Below are positions 25,221 to 34,400 of a stretch of DNA of 64,000 bases, piece by piece. A model generated the notes under the pieces. It was not told where the DNA came from. It did no database searches and saw only the letters and a list, made by a program, of their open reading frames with translations. Every line of letters starts with the position of its first letter. Positions within the stretch are counted from its first letter, which is position 1. The position numbers and the translations under genes were made by a program. The DNA is from Jannaschia sp. CCS1 (GTDB lineage: Bacteria > Pseudomonadota > Alphaproteobacteria > Rhodobacterales > Rhodobacteraceae): positions 2,294,001 through 2,358,000 of the forward strand of contig NC_007802.1 of assembly GCF_000013565.1 (NCBI RefSeq), in the 5' to 3' direction.

Positions 25221-26657
25221 ATGGACTGCCCCACCCGCTTCAACCTGTCGACCTATGTGCTGGCCAAGGCCGAGGCCACGCCTGACAAGATCGCGCTTGC
25301 GATCCTGGGTCCGTCGCGGGCCGAGCGGTGGTCCTATCGCAGGCTGGAAGATGCCGTCGCTCGCGCTGCGGGCGGGCTGGTGAAAAGTGGTTTAAGATCG
25401 CAGGATAAGCTATTGCTAAGGCTCGGCAATTCTGCGCGTTTTCCCATCGCATATCTGGGCGCGATCCGGGCGGGCATCGTGCCCATCCCGACCTCTGCCG
25501 CGCTGACCCCGCCGGAGGTCACGACGCTGGTCCAGGCCCTGCCTCCGACGGCCATATTGGCGGAGCCCGGCGTGGCCCTGCCAGATGCGGCCTGCCCCAT
25601 ATTGCCCCTTGAAACACTGGACGGTGACCCGCTGCCACCCGTCGACACCGACGCGGACGATCTGGCCTATATCGTGTTCACCTCCGGCTCCTCCGGCCTG
25701 CCCAAGGCGGTGGCCCATGCCCACCGGGCGGTCTGGGCGCGGCGCATGATGTGGGACGGGTGGTACGGCCTGCGCGCGGATGACAGGCTGATGCATACGG
25801 GCGCGTTCAACTGGACTTACACCCTTGGCACCGGGCTTTTGGACCCCTGGGCGATTGGGGCGACTGCGCTGGTGCCAGCCCCCGGAACGGACCCTTCGAG
25901 CCTTGCCCTGCTGGCCAAACGCCATGATGCGAGCATTCTGGCCGGCAGCCCCGGTATCTTCCGCAAGCTGCTCCGCGGCCCTCTGCCACCCCTGCCCAAA
26001 CTCCGCCACGCGCTCAGCGCCGGGGAAGCTCTGCCGCCCTCCCTTCGGACCCGGTGGCAGGAGGCAACGGGCACCGATATCCACGAGGCATTGGGCATGT
26101 CCGAGGTCTCGACCTTCCTGTCCGGCTCGCCCGCGCGGCCCGCGCCCGATGGCACGACCGGATATCCGCAGGATGGGCGAAAGATCACCGTCCGCAACGG
26201 GTGCCTTGCGGTCCACAAAAGGGACCCCGGACTGATGCTGGGGTATATCAATGGTAGATCAATTGATCTTCCGCTCTCCGATGGCTGGTTTGAAACCTCC
26301 GATCTGGTGACCCAAAGTGACGACGGGGCGTACACCTATCTGGGCCGCGCCGATGATGTTCTGACGGCGGGCGGGTTCCGTATCGCGCCGCTGGAGATTG
26401 AGCAGGTCTTCGACGGGCTCGATGGCGTCACCGAATGCGCCGCCCTCACTTTGCATCCGACCTCCGAGACGACCATTCTCGCCCTTGCCTATTGCGGCAC
26501 CGCGCGCGAGGATCAGCTCACGCAGCACGCCACCACCCACCTCGCCCGCCACAAACATCCCCGCGCCTATCTGCATCTGCCAGATGGCCTGCCCCGGGGC
26601 GCGAATGGAAAATTGAACCGCCGCGCGCTGGCGCAGGCGGTGAAGGACATGACATGA
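25221..26657 (+). CDS. AMP-dependent acyl-CoA ligase of unknown substrate
   Basis: This ANL-superfamily enzyme activates a carboxylic acid with ATP and links it to CoA. The 478-residue protein is on the short side; it has YIVFTSGSSGLPKAV (P-loop), HEALGMSEVSTF, DGWFETSDL, YLGRADDVLTAGGFRIAPLEIE (hinge Asp) and the catalytic Lys in NGKLNRRAL. The acid-binding residues match no class I can name. It opens a four-gene plus-strand run whose members overlap by 4 to 8 bases and is divergent from the XRE-cupin regulator. Confidence 0.85.
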   Translation: MDCPTRFNLSTYVLAKAEATPDKIALAILGPSRAERWSYRRLEDAVARAAGGLVKSGLRSQDKLLLRLGNSARFPIAYLGAIRAGIVPIPTSAALTPPEVTTLVQALPPTAILAEPGVALPDAACPILPLETLDGDPLPPVDTDADDLAYIVFTSGSSGLPKAVAHAHRAVWARRMMWDGWYGLRADDRLMHTGAFNWTYTLGTGLLDPWAIGATALVPAPGTDPSSLALLAKRHDASILAGSPGIFRKLLRGPLPPLPKLRHALSAGEALPPSLRTRWQEATGTDIHEALGMSEVSTFLSGSPARPAPDGTTGYPQDGRKITVRNGCLAVHKRDPGLMLGYINGRSIDLPLSDGWFETSDLVTQSDDGAYTYLGRADDVLTAGGFRIAPLEIEQVFDGLDGVTECAALTLHPTSETTILALAYCGTAREDQLTQHATTHLARHKHPRAYLHLPDGLPRGANGKLNRRALAQAVKDMT

Positions 26658-27319
26658 TCAAACTCGACATCCTCTCGGACCCTATTTGCCCCTGGTGCTA
26701 TATCGGCTGGTCGAATCTGGCCCGTGCGATGGAGGCGAGGCCGAACCACCCCTTCACCATCGAATGGCATCCCTTCCAGCTGAACCCCGACATGCCCGAG
26801 GATGGCATGGATCGCCGCGCGTATCTGGAGGGCAAATTCGGCGGCAAGGACGCGGCCGTGCGCGCCTATGCGCCCGTGGCCGAAAAGGCCGCAGAGGCGG
26901 GGCTGACGCTGAACCTTGAGGGCATCAAACGCACGCCCAACACCCGCGATGCCCATCGTCTGATCCACTGGGCGGGGATCGAGGGACGGCAGACGCCGCT
27001 GGTGCTGGCGCTGTTCCGGGCCTATTTCGTCGAGGGGCGCGATATCGGCGACCGCGACACGCTTCTGGAGATCGCCGAAAGCGTCGGACTGGACCGCGCC
27101 ATGATCGCCAAGCTCTACGACAGCGGCGCCGATGCCGAGGATATCAAAGCCCGCGACGCCCATGCCCGCGAACGCGGTGTGCAGGCCGTGCCCACGTTCA
27201 TCGTGGCCAACCAGCACGCCGTGCCGGGCGCGCAACCGCCTGAGCAATGGATGGCCATCATCGACGACCTGACGACACAGCTGGAAAAGCTGCAACAGGA
27301 CGAAGAGGCGCAGGGGTGA
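26654..27319 (+). CDS. DsbA-family oxidoreductase (FrnE/HCCA isomerase-like)
   Basis: The 221-residue thioredoxin-fold protein opens KLDILSDPICPWCYIGWSNL, in which the CPWC-type active site belongs to the FrnE/2-hydroxychromene-2-carboxylate isomerase branch, with GVQAVPTFIVANQ (cis-Pro) near the end. It is cytosolic, lacking a signal. The ATG overlaps the stop of the ligase gene (ATGA). FrnE proteins are thiol oxidoreductases; the ligase partner suggests a catabolic or detoxification role, but that is inference. Confidence 0.86.
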   Translation: MIKLDILSDPICPWCYIGWSNLARAMEARPNHPFTIEWHPFQLNPDMPEDGMDRRAYLEGKFGGKDAAVRAYAPVAEKAAEAGLTLNLEGIKRTPNTRDAHRLIHWAGIEGRQTPLVLALFRAYFVEGRDIGDRDTLLEIAESVGLDRAMIAKLYDSGADAEDIKARDAHARERGVQAVPTFIVANQHAVPGAQPPEQWMAIIDDLTTQLEKLQQDEEAQG

Positions 27320-27792
27320 TCACCGCTCACCTCCCGTCCGGCTACGTGCTGGGGGCCTCCCTCGGCCTGACCGGCACCGCATTTGCCGCCGCCCTGATTG
27401 GCGCGGTGTTCCCGGACCTGGACCTGCTGATGTTCTACGTCATCGACGACCGGGCCATTCATCACCACCGCTATTGGGTCCACGCGCCAGCCTTTGCGGC
27501 CTGTGTCGGCGGCGCGCTGATCGTGTGCGCGAGCCTCTGGGCGCCCGTATGGAGATGGCCCGCCATCGCCTTCACCGCCGCTTGGTTGCTGCACATCGTC
27601 CTCGACAGCATTGGCGGTGGGATCATGTGGCTCTGGCCGTATTCCGACACGTTGGCCTCAGTCATCATCGTGCCGGGGCGCGAGGGCGTGCCCTGGGTTC
27701 TGGCATTTCTGACCCATTGGTCGATCGTCTTTGAGTTGATGATCTGGGCCGTCGCGGCGGCCTTCTGGATAAGGCGACGTCAGCATGACTGA
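27316..27792 (+). CDS. Membrane-bound metal-dependent hydrolase-like protein (YdjM-type)
   Basis: The 158-residue protein has four hydrophobic segments and metal-ligand-like residues typical of the YdjM/LexA-regulated membrane hydrolase family: FPDLDLL, HHHRYWVHAP and LLHIVLDSIGGGI. I place the start at GTG 27316, which overlaps the DsbA-like stop and gives ITAHLPSGYVLGASLG; no ATG fits. It overlaps the following MFS gene by eight bases. The biochemical activity of the family is not established. Confidence 0.78.
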   Translation: MITAHLPSGYVLGASLGLTGTAFAAALIGAVFPDLDLLMFYVIDDRAIHHHRYWVHAPAFAACVGGALIVCASLWAPVWRWPAIAFTAAWLLHIVLDSIGGGIMWLWPYSDTLASVIIVPGREGVPWVLAFLTHWSIVFELMIWAVAAAFWIRRRQHD

Positions 27793-29002
27793 CACCACAC
27801 CCGCTGCCCGCACGCGCCTGTCGACCGGCGAATTCATTGCCCTGATCGGCATGATGTTCGGCACGATTGCATTCTCCATTGATGCGATGTTGCCCGCCCT
27901 GCCCCAGATCGCGGAAGAACTGACGCCCGATGATCTGACCCTCGCGCAGTTGGTGCTGACCAGTTTCATCCTGGGAATGGGCGTTGGAACGCTGTTTACC
28001 GGGCCCTTGTCCGATGCGTTCGGGCGCAAGCCGGTGATCTTTGCGGGCGCGATCCTTTATATCGCAGGCTCGATCCTCGCCTGGGCCGCGCCGACGCTGG
28101 AATTGCTGCTGGCCGCCCGTGTCTTGCAGGGGCTGGGGGCCGCCGGGCCGCGCGTCGTGGCGATGGCGTTGGTGCGCGACCTTTATACAGGCCGGGCCAT
28201 GGCGCGGATCATGTCCTATGCGATGCTGGTCTTCACCATCACGCCCGCCATTGCGCCGCTGATCGGCGAGGGGATCATCACCCTGTTCGACTGGCGCGCG
28301 ATCTTTCTGACCTATGTCCTGTTCTCCTGCCTCACCGTGGGTTGGCTGATGCTGCGCCAGCCCGAGACCCTGCCGCGCGGCCTGCGCAAACGGCTGAACC
28401 TGTCCTCTCTCTGGGCCGCAACGCGCGAGGCGATGGCCCTGCGTCAGATGCAGCTGTCGATCCTGGTGCAATCGCTGATTTACGGTGCGCTGTTCGGGAC
28501 GCTGTCGTCGGTCCAGCAGATCTTTGATCTGACCTATGACATGGGCGATGCCTTCCCCTGGCTGTTCGGGGCCGTGGCCCTTCTGGCCGCGCCCGGCGCG
28601 CCGATCAACGGACGCCTTGTGGTGCGGTTGGGGATGCGCCCCCTCGTGCGCCGAGCGCTGTTTTTGCAGGTGGCGGCGGCCGCGCTCTTCGTGTCTGCCC
28701 TGATGCTTGGCCTCCCCCCCGGCACCGAGGTCTGGATCTACTTCGCCTGGACCGTGACGGTCTTCATGATGATGGGCTTCACCATCGGCAACCTCAACGC
28801 CCTGGCGCTGGAGCCTCTGGGCCATATCGCGGGCATCTCGGCCTCGTTGATGGGGTCCATTTCAACCATTGGAGGGGCCGCGATTGGTGCGCTGATCGGG
28901 CAGCTTTATGACGGGACCGCCCTGCCCCTGGCCGTGGCAACCGCGCTTCTGGCCGGGATCGGCGGGCTGATCATGCGCCGGATGCCGCGGGAGGGGCGGT
29001 AG
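27785..29002 (+). CDS. MFS exporter, Bcr/CflA-type
   Basis: This inner-membrane transporter of 405 residues has the 12-helix MFS layout of drug-proton antiporters: SIDAMLPALPQIAEEL in helix 1 region, motif A GPLSDAFGRKPVIFAG, the helix-4 RVLQGLGAAGPRVVAMALVRD and the motif C-like TPAIAPLIG of the Bcr/CflA group. The last gene of the four-gene run, so it may export a product or intermediate of the ligase pathway; equally it may be a general drug pump. Confidence 0.88.
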   Translation: MTDTTPAARTRLSTGEFIALIGMMFGTIAFSIDAMLPALPQIAEELTPDDLTLAQLVLTSFILGMGVGTLFTGPLSDAFGRKPVIFAGAILYIAGSILAWAAPTLELLLAARVLQGLGAAGPRVVAMALVRDLYTGRAMARIMSYAMLVFTITPAIAPLIGEGIITLFDWRAIFLTYVLFSCLTVGWLMLRQPETLPRGLRKRLNLSSLWAATREAMALRQMQLSILVQSLIYGALFGTLSSVQQIFDLTYDMGDAFPWLFGAVALLAAPGAPINGRLVVRLGMRPLVRRALFLQVAAAALFVSALMLGLPPGTEVWIYFAWTVTVFMMMGFTIGNLNALALEPLGHIAGISASLMGSISTIGGAAIGALIGQLYDGTALPLAVATALLAGIGGLIMRRMPREGR

Positions 29003-29045
29003 GTGCACGTGTCACTGTTTGGAGAATGGGTCGGGAGCGGCGTCG

Positions 29046-29462
29046 ATGTCACAAAGTGGAAGCAAGATAATCCTGTTTCATCACACATCGCTGGTTACGA
29101 TCTTGCGAGACGATGTACCGCACATCAAGTTCCCAAACTTTTGGGATCTTCCCGGTGGTGGGATCGAAGGAGATGAGACCCCACCCGCAGCGCTCGTTCG
29201 CGAAGTTGAGGAGGAGTTGGGACTTGAGTTAAACTTGGATCATGTCGTTTGGGAAAAGACGTATGTGAAGGCAACAGGCCTTGCTTCGTATTTCTTTGCG
29301 GCCCCCATCAGCTATGAACAGATGGGTCAGATCAAGTTTGGCAATGAAGGCCAACGGTGGGATCTCATGCCGGCAGAGCGATTCTGTACCCGTGCAGACG
29401 CTGTTCCGCACTTTCGATCGCGTGTCGCGGAGTTCTTCGAGCAGCTCGCCCGAGAGCGTTGA
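29046..29462 (+). CDS. NUDIX hydrolase
   Basis: The 138-residue protein has a complete Nudix box, G-x5-E-x7-REVEEELG, within GGIEGDETPPAALVREVEEE, which binds the metal for pyrophosphate hydrolysis of a nucleotide-like substrate. I chose ATG 29046 (SQSGSKIILFHH); an earlier TTG lies upstream. Its base composition is near 50 percent GC with codons such as GAT, ACA and TTG in numbers unlike the flanking genes, which suggests recent transfer. It is followed by a convergent DUF2306 gene. Confidence 0.88.
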   Translation: MSQSGSKIILFHHTSLVTILRDDVPHIKFPNFWDLPGGGIEGDETPPAALVREVEEELGLELNLDHVVWEKTYVKATGLASYFFAAPISYEQMGQIKFGNEGQRWDLMPAERFCTRADAVPHFRSRVAEFFEQLARER

Positions 29463-29526
29463 TCACCCCCTGTTGCTGTCCCATACGCGATAGCATCAGG
29501 GGGTGGCCATGCCTGTTCCAGCGCCT

Positions 29527-30267
29527 TTATTCGGCGGGCTGTACTGCGGGCACCGGTTTGCGCGCCTGCCTGTGCCACCACCAGGCCACGACCAGAACGT
29601 TGGGCACCCAGCAGGTCCAGCCGAGGTACGGGAAGACCACATGCATATCCCAGAAGAGGCGCAGGATCGGCAGTTGCAGCCGGAACGACACCGCCCCGAA
29701 GCTGAGCGCCACCATCATCACCATCCAGCGCTGGTGGCGGACATATTGTTTGGTCTTGATCGCCCAGATGCCCATGACCAGCGCCCCGAACCACGCAATG
29801 GACCCCATGGCGAAGCCAAGCTCGGACCAGAGCGGGTAGTTCATGTTGAAGCTGATCGGCGGCGTGGTCAGCGCGCCGATGGTGACGATGGGCACCATCA
29901 CCCACCCCAGATAGACATGCTTGCGCCGGTCGCCGCGCCGCCACATGCGGCTGACCTGCAAGGGCGACAACAAGACGGCCAGCCCCCCCGCCACCATATG
30001 CACGGCAAGGATCGAGCCCACATTTTCAATGTGATAGGCAACGTGGTCCGCCCCCCGGGTGATGCCCTCGACGACGAAGGCCATCCAGGTGGCCGCGACC
30101 CCCTCGCCCCAATGGGCGAAGACGCCGTAGATCAGGCCGGGGAAGACGAATTTGAACGCCGACGCCGCAGACAGGGCCGAGAACAGCAGGAACGCGATCC
30201 ATCCCCATCTGGGGATCTGGCGACGAGGAAGGCGTGGGCGGTGCTTGGGGTCGGAAGACTCGGACAT
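29527..30267 (-). CDS. DUF2306-family membrane protein
   Basis: The 246-residue protein has a basic N-terminus and about seven hydrophobic segments. Landmarks VAYHIENVGSILAVHMVAGG, SRMWRRGDRRKHVYLGWVM and RHQRWMVMMVALSFGAVSFRL place it with DUF2306 proteins, whose conserved His residues resemble haem-binding cytochrome b-like bundles; the function is not known. It lies convergent with the NUDIX gene and 85 bp downstream of the endolysin gene on the same strand. Confidence 0.85.
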   Translation of the reverse strand: MSESSDPKHRPRLPRRQIPRWGWIAFLLFSALSAASAFKFVFPGLIYGVFAHWGEGVAATWMAFVVEGITRGADHVAYHIENVGSILAVHMVAGGLAVLLSPLQVSRMWRRGDRRKHVYLGWVMVPIVTIGALTTPPISFNMNYPLWSELGFAMGSIAWFGALVMGIWAIKTKQYVRHQRWMVMMVALSFGAVSFRLQLPILRLFWDMHVVFPYLGWTCWVPNVLVVAWWWHRQARKPVPAVQPAE

Positions 30268-30352
30268 CGTAGAGCGGCCTTTGATGCATCTGGGGCGCTT
30301 TTAACGCGGGCCTGCCTGCCCCGCAATGGGACGCCGCGACCCGGCTGCGCCT

Positions 30353-31378
30353 TTACCAATCCGCGTTCTGACCCCGCGTGTCGATATGCACGAAACTGCT
30401 GTAGATCCCGATGCCGCCCCTGAACTCTCCGGCCACGCGCATGTCCTTGAGAACCGCCGCCCAATGGGCCGGACGCGTGGCCCCGCCAACGTAGAAATCA
30501 ATCGCGTTGAACTGGACATGCAGGCTGTTGGGCACGCCCCCCACAAGCTGGTTGTAGGCCGGGCTGCGATAGCCCGAGAGGATGTGGATCGGCTGATCCA
30601 GCACCTCCCGCAGCCGATCAAGCATCTGGATGGTGCGCCGCATATTGTCCCACACGTCGCGCGGCGGCAGCGCGTTGGTGCCATAGGCGGGGCTTCCCGG
30701 GGTGGCGTTGGACGCGCCCATCTCCATCAATTCGGCGGCGTTGAAATGTGTCACGCCCCAGGCCACGAGCGTCGCGTTGAGGTCAGCGGCGTATTGATGG
30801 GGCGAGGTGGCATTTGGCGTCGGACGCGGCACCGGCGTGGGGGTCGGCTGCGGTGCGGGTTCTGGCGGCGTATCGGAGGGGGATGCGGGATCGGGCGCGA
30901 CCGTCTGCACCCCGTGGCCGTCAAAGAAATCGACCTCTCCGGTGTTGAACAGATGCCGCTCCGCCTTGCGGCGACGGCTCAGGCCCGGCAGCACGATCTT
31001 TCGGCCGTCCACCGTGCCCTTGTCCCAGCGCAGGAACTGATCCGCCGCCCCGTTGCGGTCGCGGTCATTCAGCAGCCTGCGCAGGGTCGAGTTGAAATAG
31101 GCGAGGTTTCCGACGTTGAAGGCAAAGGAGACGAGGGCGTCGAACTGATGCTGCTCCACCGCGATGTCGGTGTGTTTCCTGACGGACGCCACGTGGCCGG
31201 ACAGATCCTCTTCCAGGATCTCAAGGGCCTGCGCCTCGGTGATCGTATTGCCGGGGATCGCGTGGTCGCCCGTATGGCCATAGCCGATGGTCGCCACGCC
31301 GACCGGGTCAATATACGTGGTCAAATACTGACCTTCGAAATGCTTGATCAGGGACAATCCCAAATGACTGATATGCAT
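30353..31378 (-). CDS. Two-domain peptidoglycan hydrolase: GH24 lysozyme plus M15 peptidase
   Basis: The 341-residue protein fuses two cell-wall enzymes. Residues 1-150 are a T4-type lysozyme with the full catalytic set Glu15-x8-Asp24-x5-Thr30. A proline-rich linker (165-192) follows. Residues 195-341 are a peptidase M15-type domain with zinc ligands His287-x6-Asp294 (SLHVQFNAIDF) and His331 (FVHIDTRG). There is no signal peptide, as for holin-dependent endolysins. No holin or phage gene is next to it, so it is a solitary, phage-like gene between DUF2306 and mfd. The start is preceded by GAAAGGG and a run of seven T. Confidence 0.85.
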   Translation of the reverse strand: MHISHLGLSLIKHFEGQYLTTYIDPVGVATIGYGHTGDHAIPGNTITEAQALEILEEDLSGHVASVRKHTDIAVEQHQFDALVSFAFNVGNLAYFNSTLRRLLNDRDRNGAADQFLRWDKGTVDGRKIVLPGLSRRRKAERHLFNTGEVDFFDGHGVQTVAPDPASPSDTPPEPAPQPTPTPVPRPTPNATSPHQYAADLNATLVAWGVTHFNAAELMEMGASNATPGSPAYGTNALPPRDVWDNMRRTIQMLDRLREVLDQPIHILSGYRSPAYNQLVGGVPNSLHVQFNAIDFYVGGATRPAHWAAVLKDMRVAGEFRGGIGIYSSFVHIDTRGQNADW

Positions 31379-31458
31379 AAAAAAACCCTTTCTCTGAACC
31401 AGAATAAAAAGGATCTCTTACCACAATTCGGGGATTTTCGGTTGAAAAACCGCGCCGC

Positions 31459-34400
31459 TTAGCCCTTGGCGAAGACCGCCAGATCACGGGCGACGGCGAA
31501 AGCGCCCTTGATTTTATCGGCGTCCTTGGGCCAATCGGCCATGACGACGATCTTGTTGTCCTTGACGCGGGCTTTGCCGTTTTGCTCCTGCACAAACTGC
31601 ACCAGCCCGCCGGGATTGGGGAATTTGTCGTTGTGGAATTGGATCGTCACACCCTTTGGGCCCGCGTCCAGCTTTGCGATATGGGCGCGTTTGCACATCG
31701 CCTTGATGCGCACGACCAACAGGAGCGTGTTCACCTCCTTGGGCAGCTTGCCGAAGCGGTCGATCAACTCCGCGGCGAAGCCTTCCAGATCGACCTTGGT
31801 TTCCAGCTGTGACAGGCGGCGGTAGAGGCCAAGACGCACGTCGAGGTCGGGCACGTAAGCCTCCGGGATCAGGACCGGCACGCCGAGGTTGATGGTGGGC
31901 GACCACTGGCCATCGCCGTCGCCAAGCAGGCCTTCGCCCTCGCCCGAGCGGATCTTGGCAATCGCTTCTTCCAGCATGGATTGGTACAGCTCAAAGCCCA
32001 CCTCTTTGACGTGGCCCGATTGCTCCTCGCCCACGATGTTGCCCGCGCCCCGAATATCGAGGTCCTGGGAGGCAATCGTGAAGCCCGCGCCGAGGCTGTC
32101 GAGGCTGCCCAGAACCCGCAGCCGCTTCTCGGCTGACGGCGTCAGCTTTCCGCGCGGCTTTGTGGTGAGGTAGGCATAGGCCCGTGTTTTTGCACGCCCC
32201 ACCCGGCCCCGGATCTGGTAGAGCTGCGCCAGCCCGAACATATCCGCGCGGTGGATGACCATGGTGTTGGCGGTCGGGATATCGATGCCGGATTCGACAA
32301 TCGTCGTGGCCAGGAGCACGTCGTATTTGCCGTCGTAGAAGGCAACCATGCGGTCATCGAGTTCCCCTGCCGCCATCTGGCCATGGGCGGTGATATAGGT
32401 GACTTCGGGGACGTGATCTTTGAGGAATTCTTCAATCTCGGGTAGATCCTGGATGCGGGGGACGACATAGAAGGTCTGCCCGCCGCGATAATGTTCGCGC
32501 AAAAGCGCCTCGCGGATCGTGACGGTATCGAACTCGGAGACATAGGTGCGGATGGCGAGGCGGTCGACCGGGGGCGTGCCGATCATCGACAGGTCCCGCA
32601 CGCCCGACAGCGACATCTGCAACGTGCGCGGGATCGGTGTGGCCGAGAGGGTCAGGACGTGGACGTCGGAGCGCATCTCTTTCAGGCGTTCCTTGTGGGT
32701 GACGCCGAAACGTTGTTCCTCGTCAATGATCATCAGGCCGAGGTTCTGGATCCGCACGGATTTCGCCAGGATGGCATGGGTGCCGATAACGATATCGACC
32801 GACCCGTCCGACAGGCCTTTGCGGGTCTGCTCCGCCTCCTTCGTGCCCACGAAGCGGCTGAGTTGCCGCACGGTGATGGGGAAGCCCCGGAAGCGGTCCT
32901 GGAAGGTCTTCGCGTGTTGGCGGGCCAGCAGCGTCGTGGGGGCGACGACGGCCACCTGCATGCCGGAGGCGGCGGCGACAAAGGCCGCGCGCATGGCAAC
33001 CTCGGTCTTGCCGAAGCCCACGTCGCCGACGACGAGGCGGTCCATCGGGCGGCCAAGCGTCATGTCGTCCAGTACGTCGGCGATGGCGGTCAGCTGGTCA
33101 TCGGTTTCCTCATAGGGGAAGCGGGCGTTGAACGCCTCCCACATGTCGCCGGGGGGCTCGAATATGGGCGCTTTGCGGAGCTCGCGTTCGGCGGCGATGC
33201 GGATCAGCTTGTCCGCGATCAGGCGAATACGCTCCTTCAGGCGGGCCTTTTTGGCCTGCCACGCGCCGCCACCGAGCTTGTCCAGCAGGCCGTCGTCGTG
33301 GCCGTATCGGCTGAGCAGTTCGATGTTTTCAACCGGTAAGAACAGGCGGTCGCCGCCAGCGTATTCCAGCGCAATGCATTCGTGGGGGGCACCCGCCGCC
33401 GTGACCGTCTCCAGCCCTTTGTAGCGGCCCACGCCGTGGTCGACATGGACGATCAGATCGCCGGGGCTGAGGCTTTGCGCCTCGGTCAGGTAATTATCGG
33501 CGCGCTTGACCTTGCGTTTGGGGCGGATCAGGCGATCCCCGAGGACGTCTTGCTCGGAAATCACGCAAATCTTGCCCGAACTGACCTGCTCAAGCTTGAG
33601 CAGACCCGTAAACCCTTGTTCTAATGGCCAAATCGTCAGATTGATTGTGCCAGCCCCGCCGATGCCGTGCGCAATATCGATGCGCTTCACGTCGCTGAGC
33701 CCTTCGTCCTCCAACAACCCTTCCAGACGCTCCCGCGCGCCGTCGGACCAGGACGCGACAACGACGGCTGCATCTTCACGCATCACTTTAATATGATCCG
33801 ACAAAGCACTAAAAAGGCTGATACTTTCCTGCTGGCGCTCAGGCGCGAAGTTGCGCCCGATGCGGCCGCCTGCGTCGATGATGCCGGGACCGGGGGCTGC
33901 CGTATTCGAGGAAAACTGCACCACGCGGTGGCCGTCCACCGCCCGTCCCCAGGCCGCATCGTCCAGATAGAGCAACCCCGGCGGCGCGGGTTTGTAGACG
34001 GTATCGAGCCGCCCCTTCTGGGTCAGCGCGGTCTTGCGGGTGTCGTATTGGTCGGTGATGCTGTCCCACCGCGCGAGGCGCTGCGGTGTGGACTGGTCGT
34101 CCAGCGTGATCGTGGCCCCGGGGAGGTAGTCAAAGAGCGTCTCCAACCGCGCGTGGTAGAAGGGCAGCCAATGCTCCATCCCCTGCGCCTTGCGACCTGC
34201 AGTGACGGCTTCATAGAGCGGATCCTCGGACCCGCCCGCGCCAAACTCCACCCGGTAATTCTGCCGGAACCGCGCGATGGCGGCCTCGTCAAGGATCACC
34301 TCGGATACCGGTGCAAGCTCCACCCGCTGCAGCTTTTCGGTGGTGCGCTGGGTGACGACATCGAAGCGGCGCGCGCCGTCGAGGGTATCGCCGAACAGGT

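Noticed and set aside
30353-31378. A prophage remnant around the two-domain endolysin
   Set aside because: The flanks are mfd and a DUF2306 gene, with no capsid, tail, integrase or attachment repeats.
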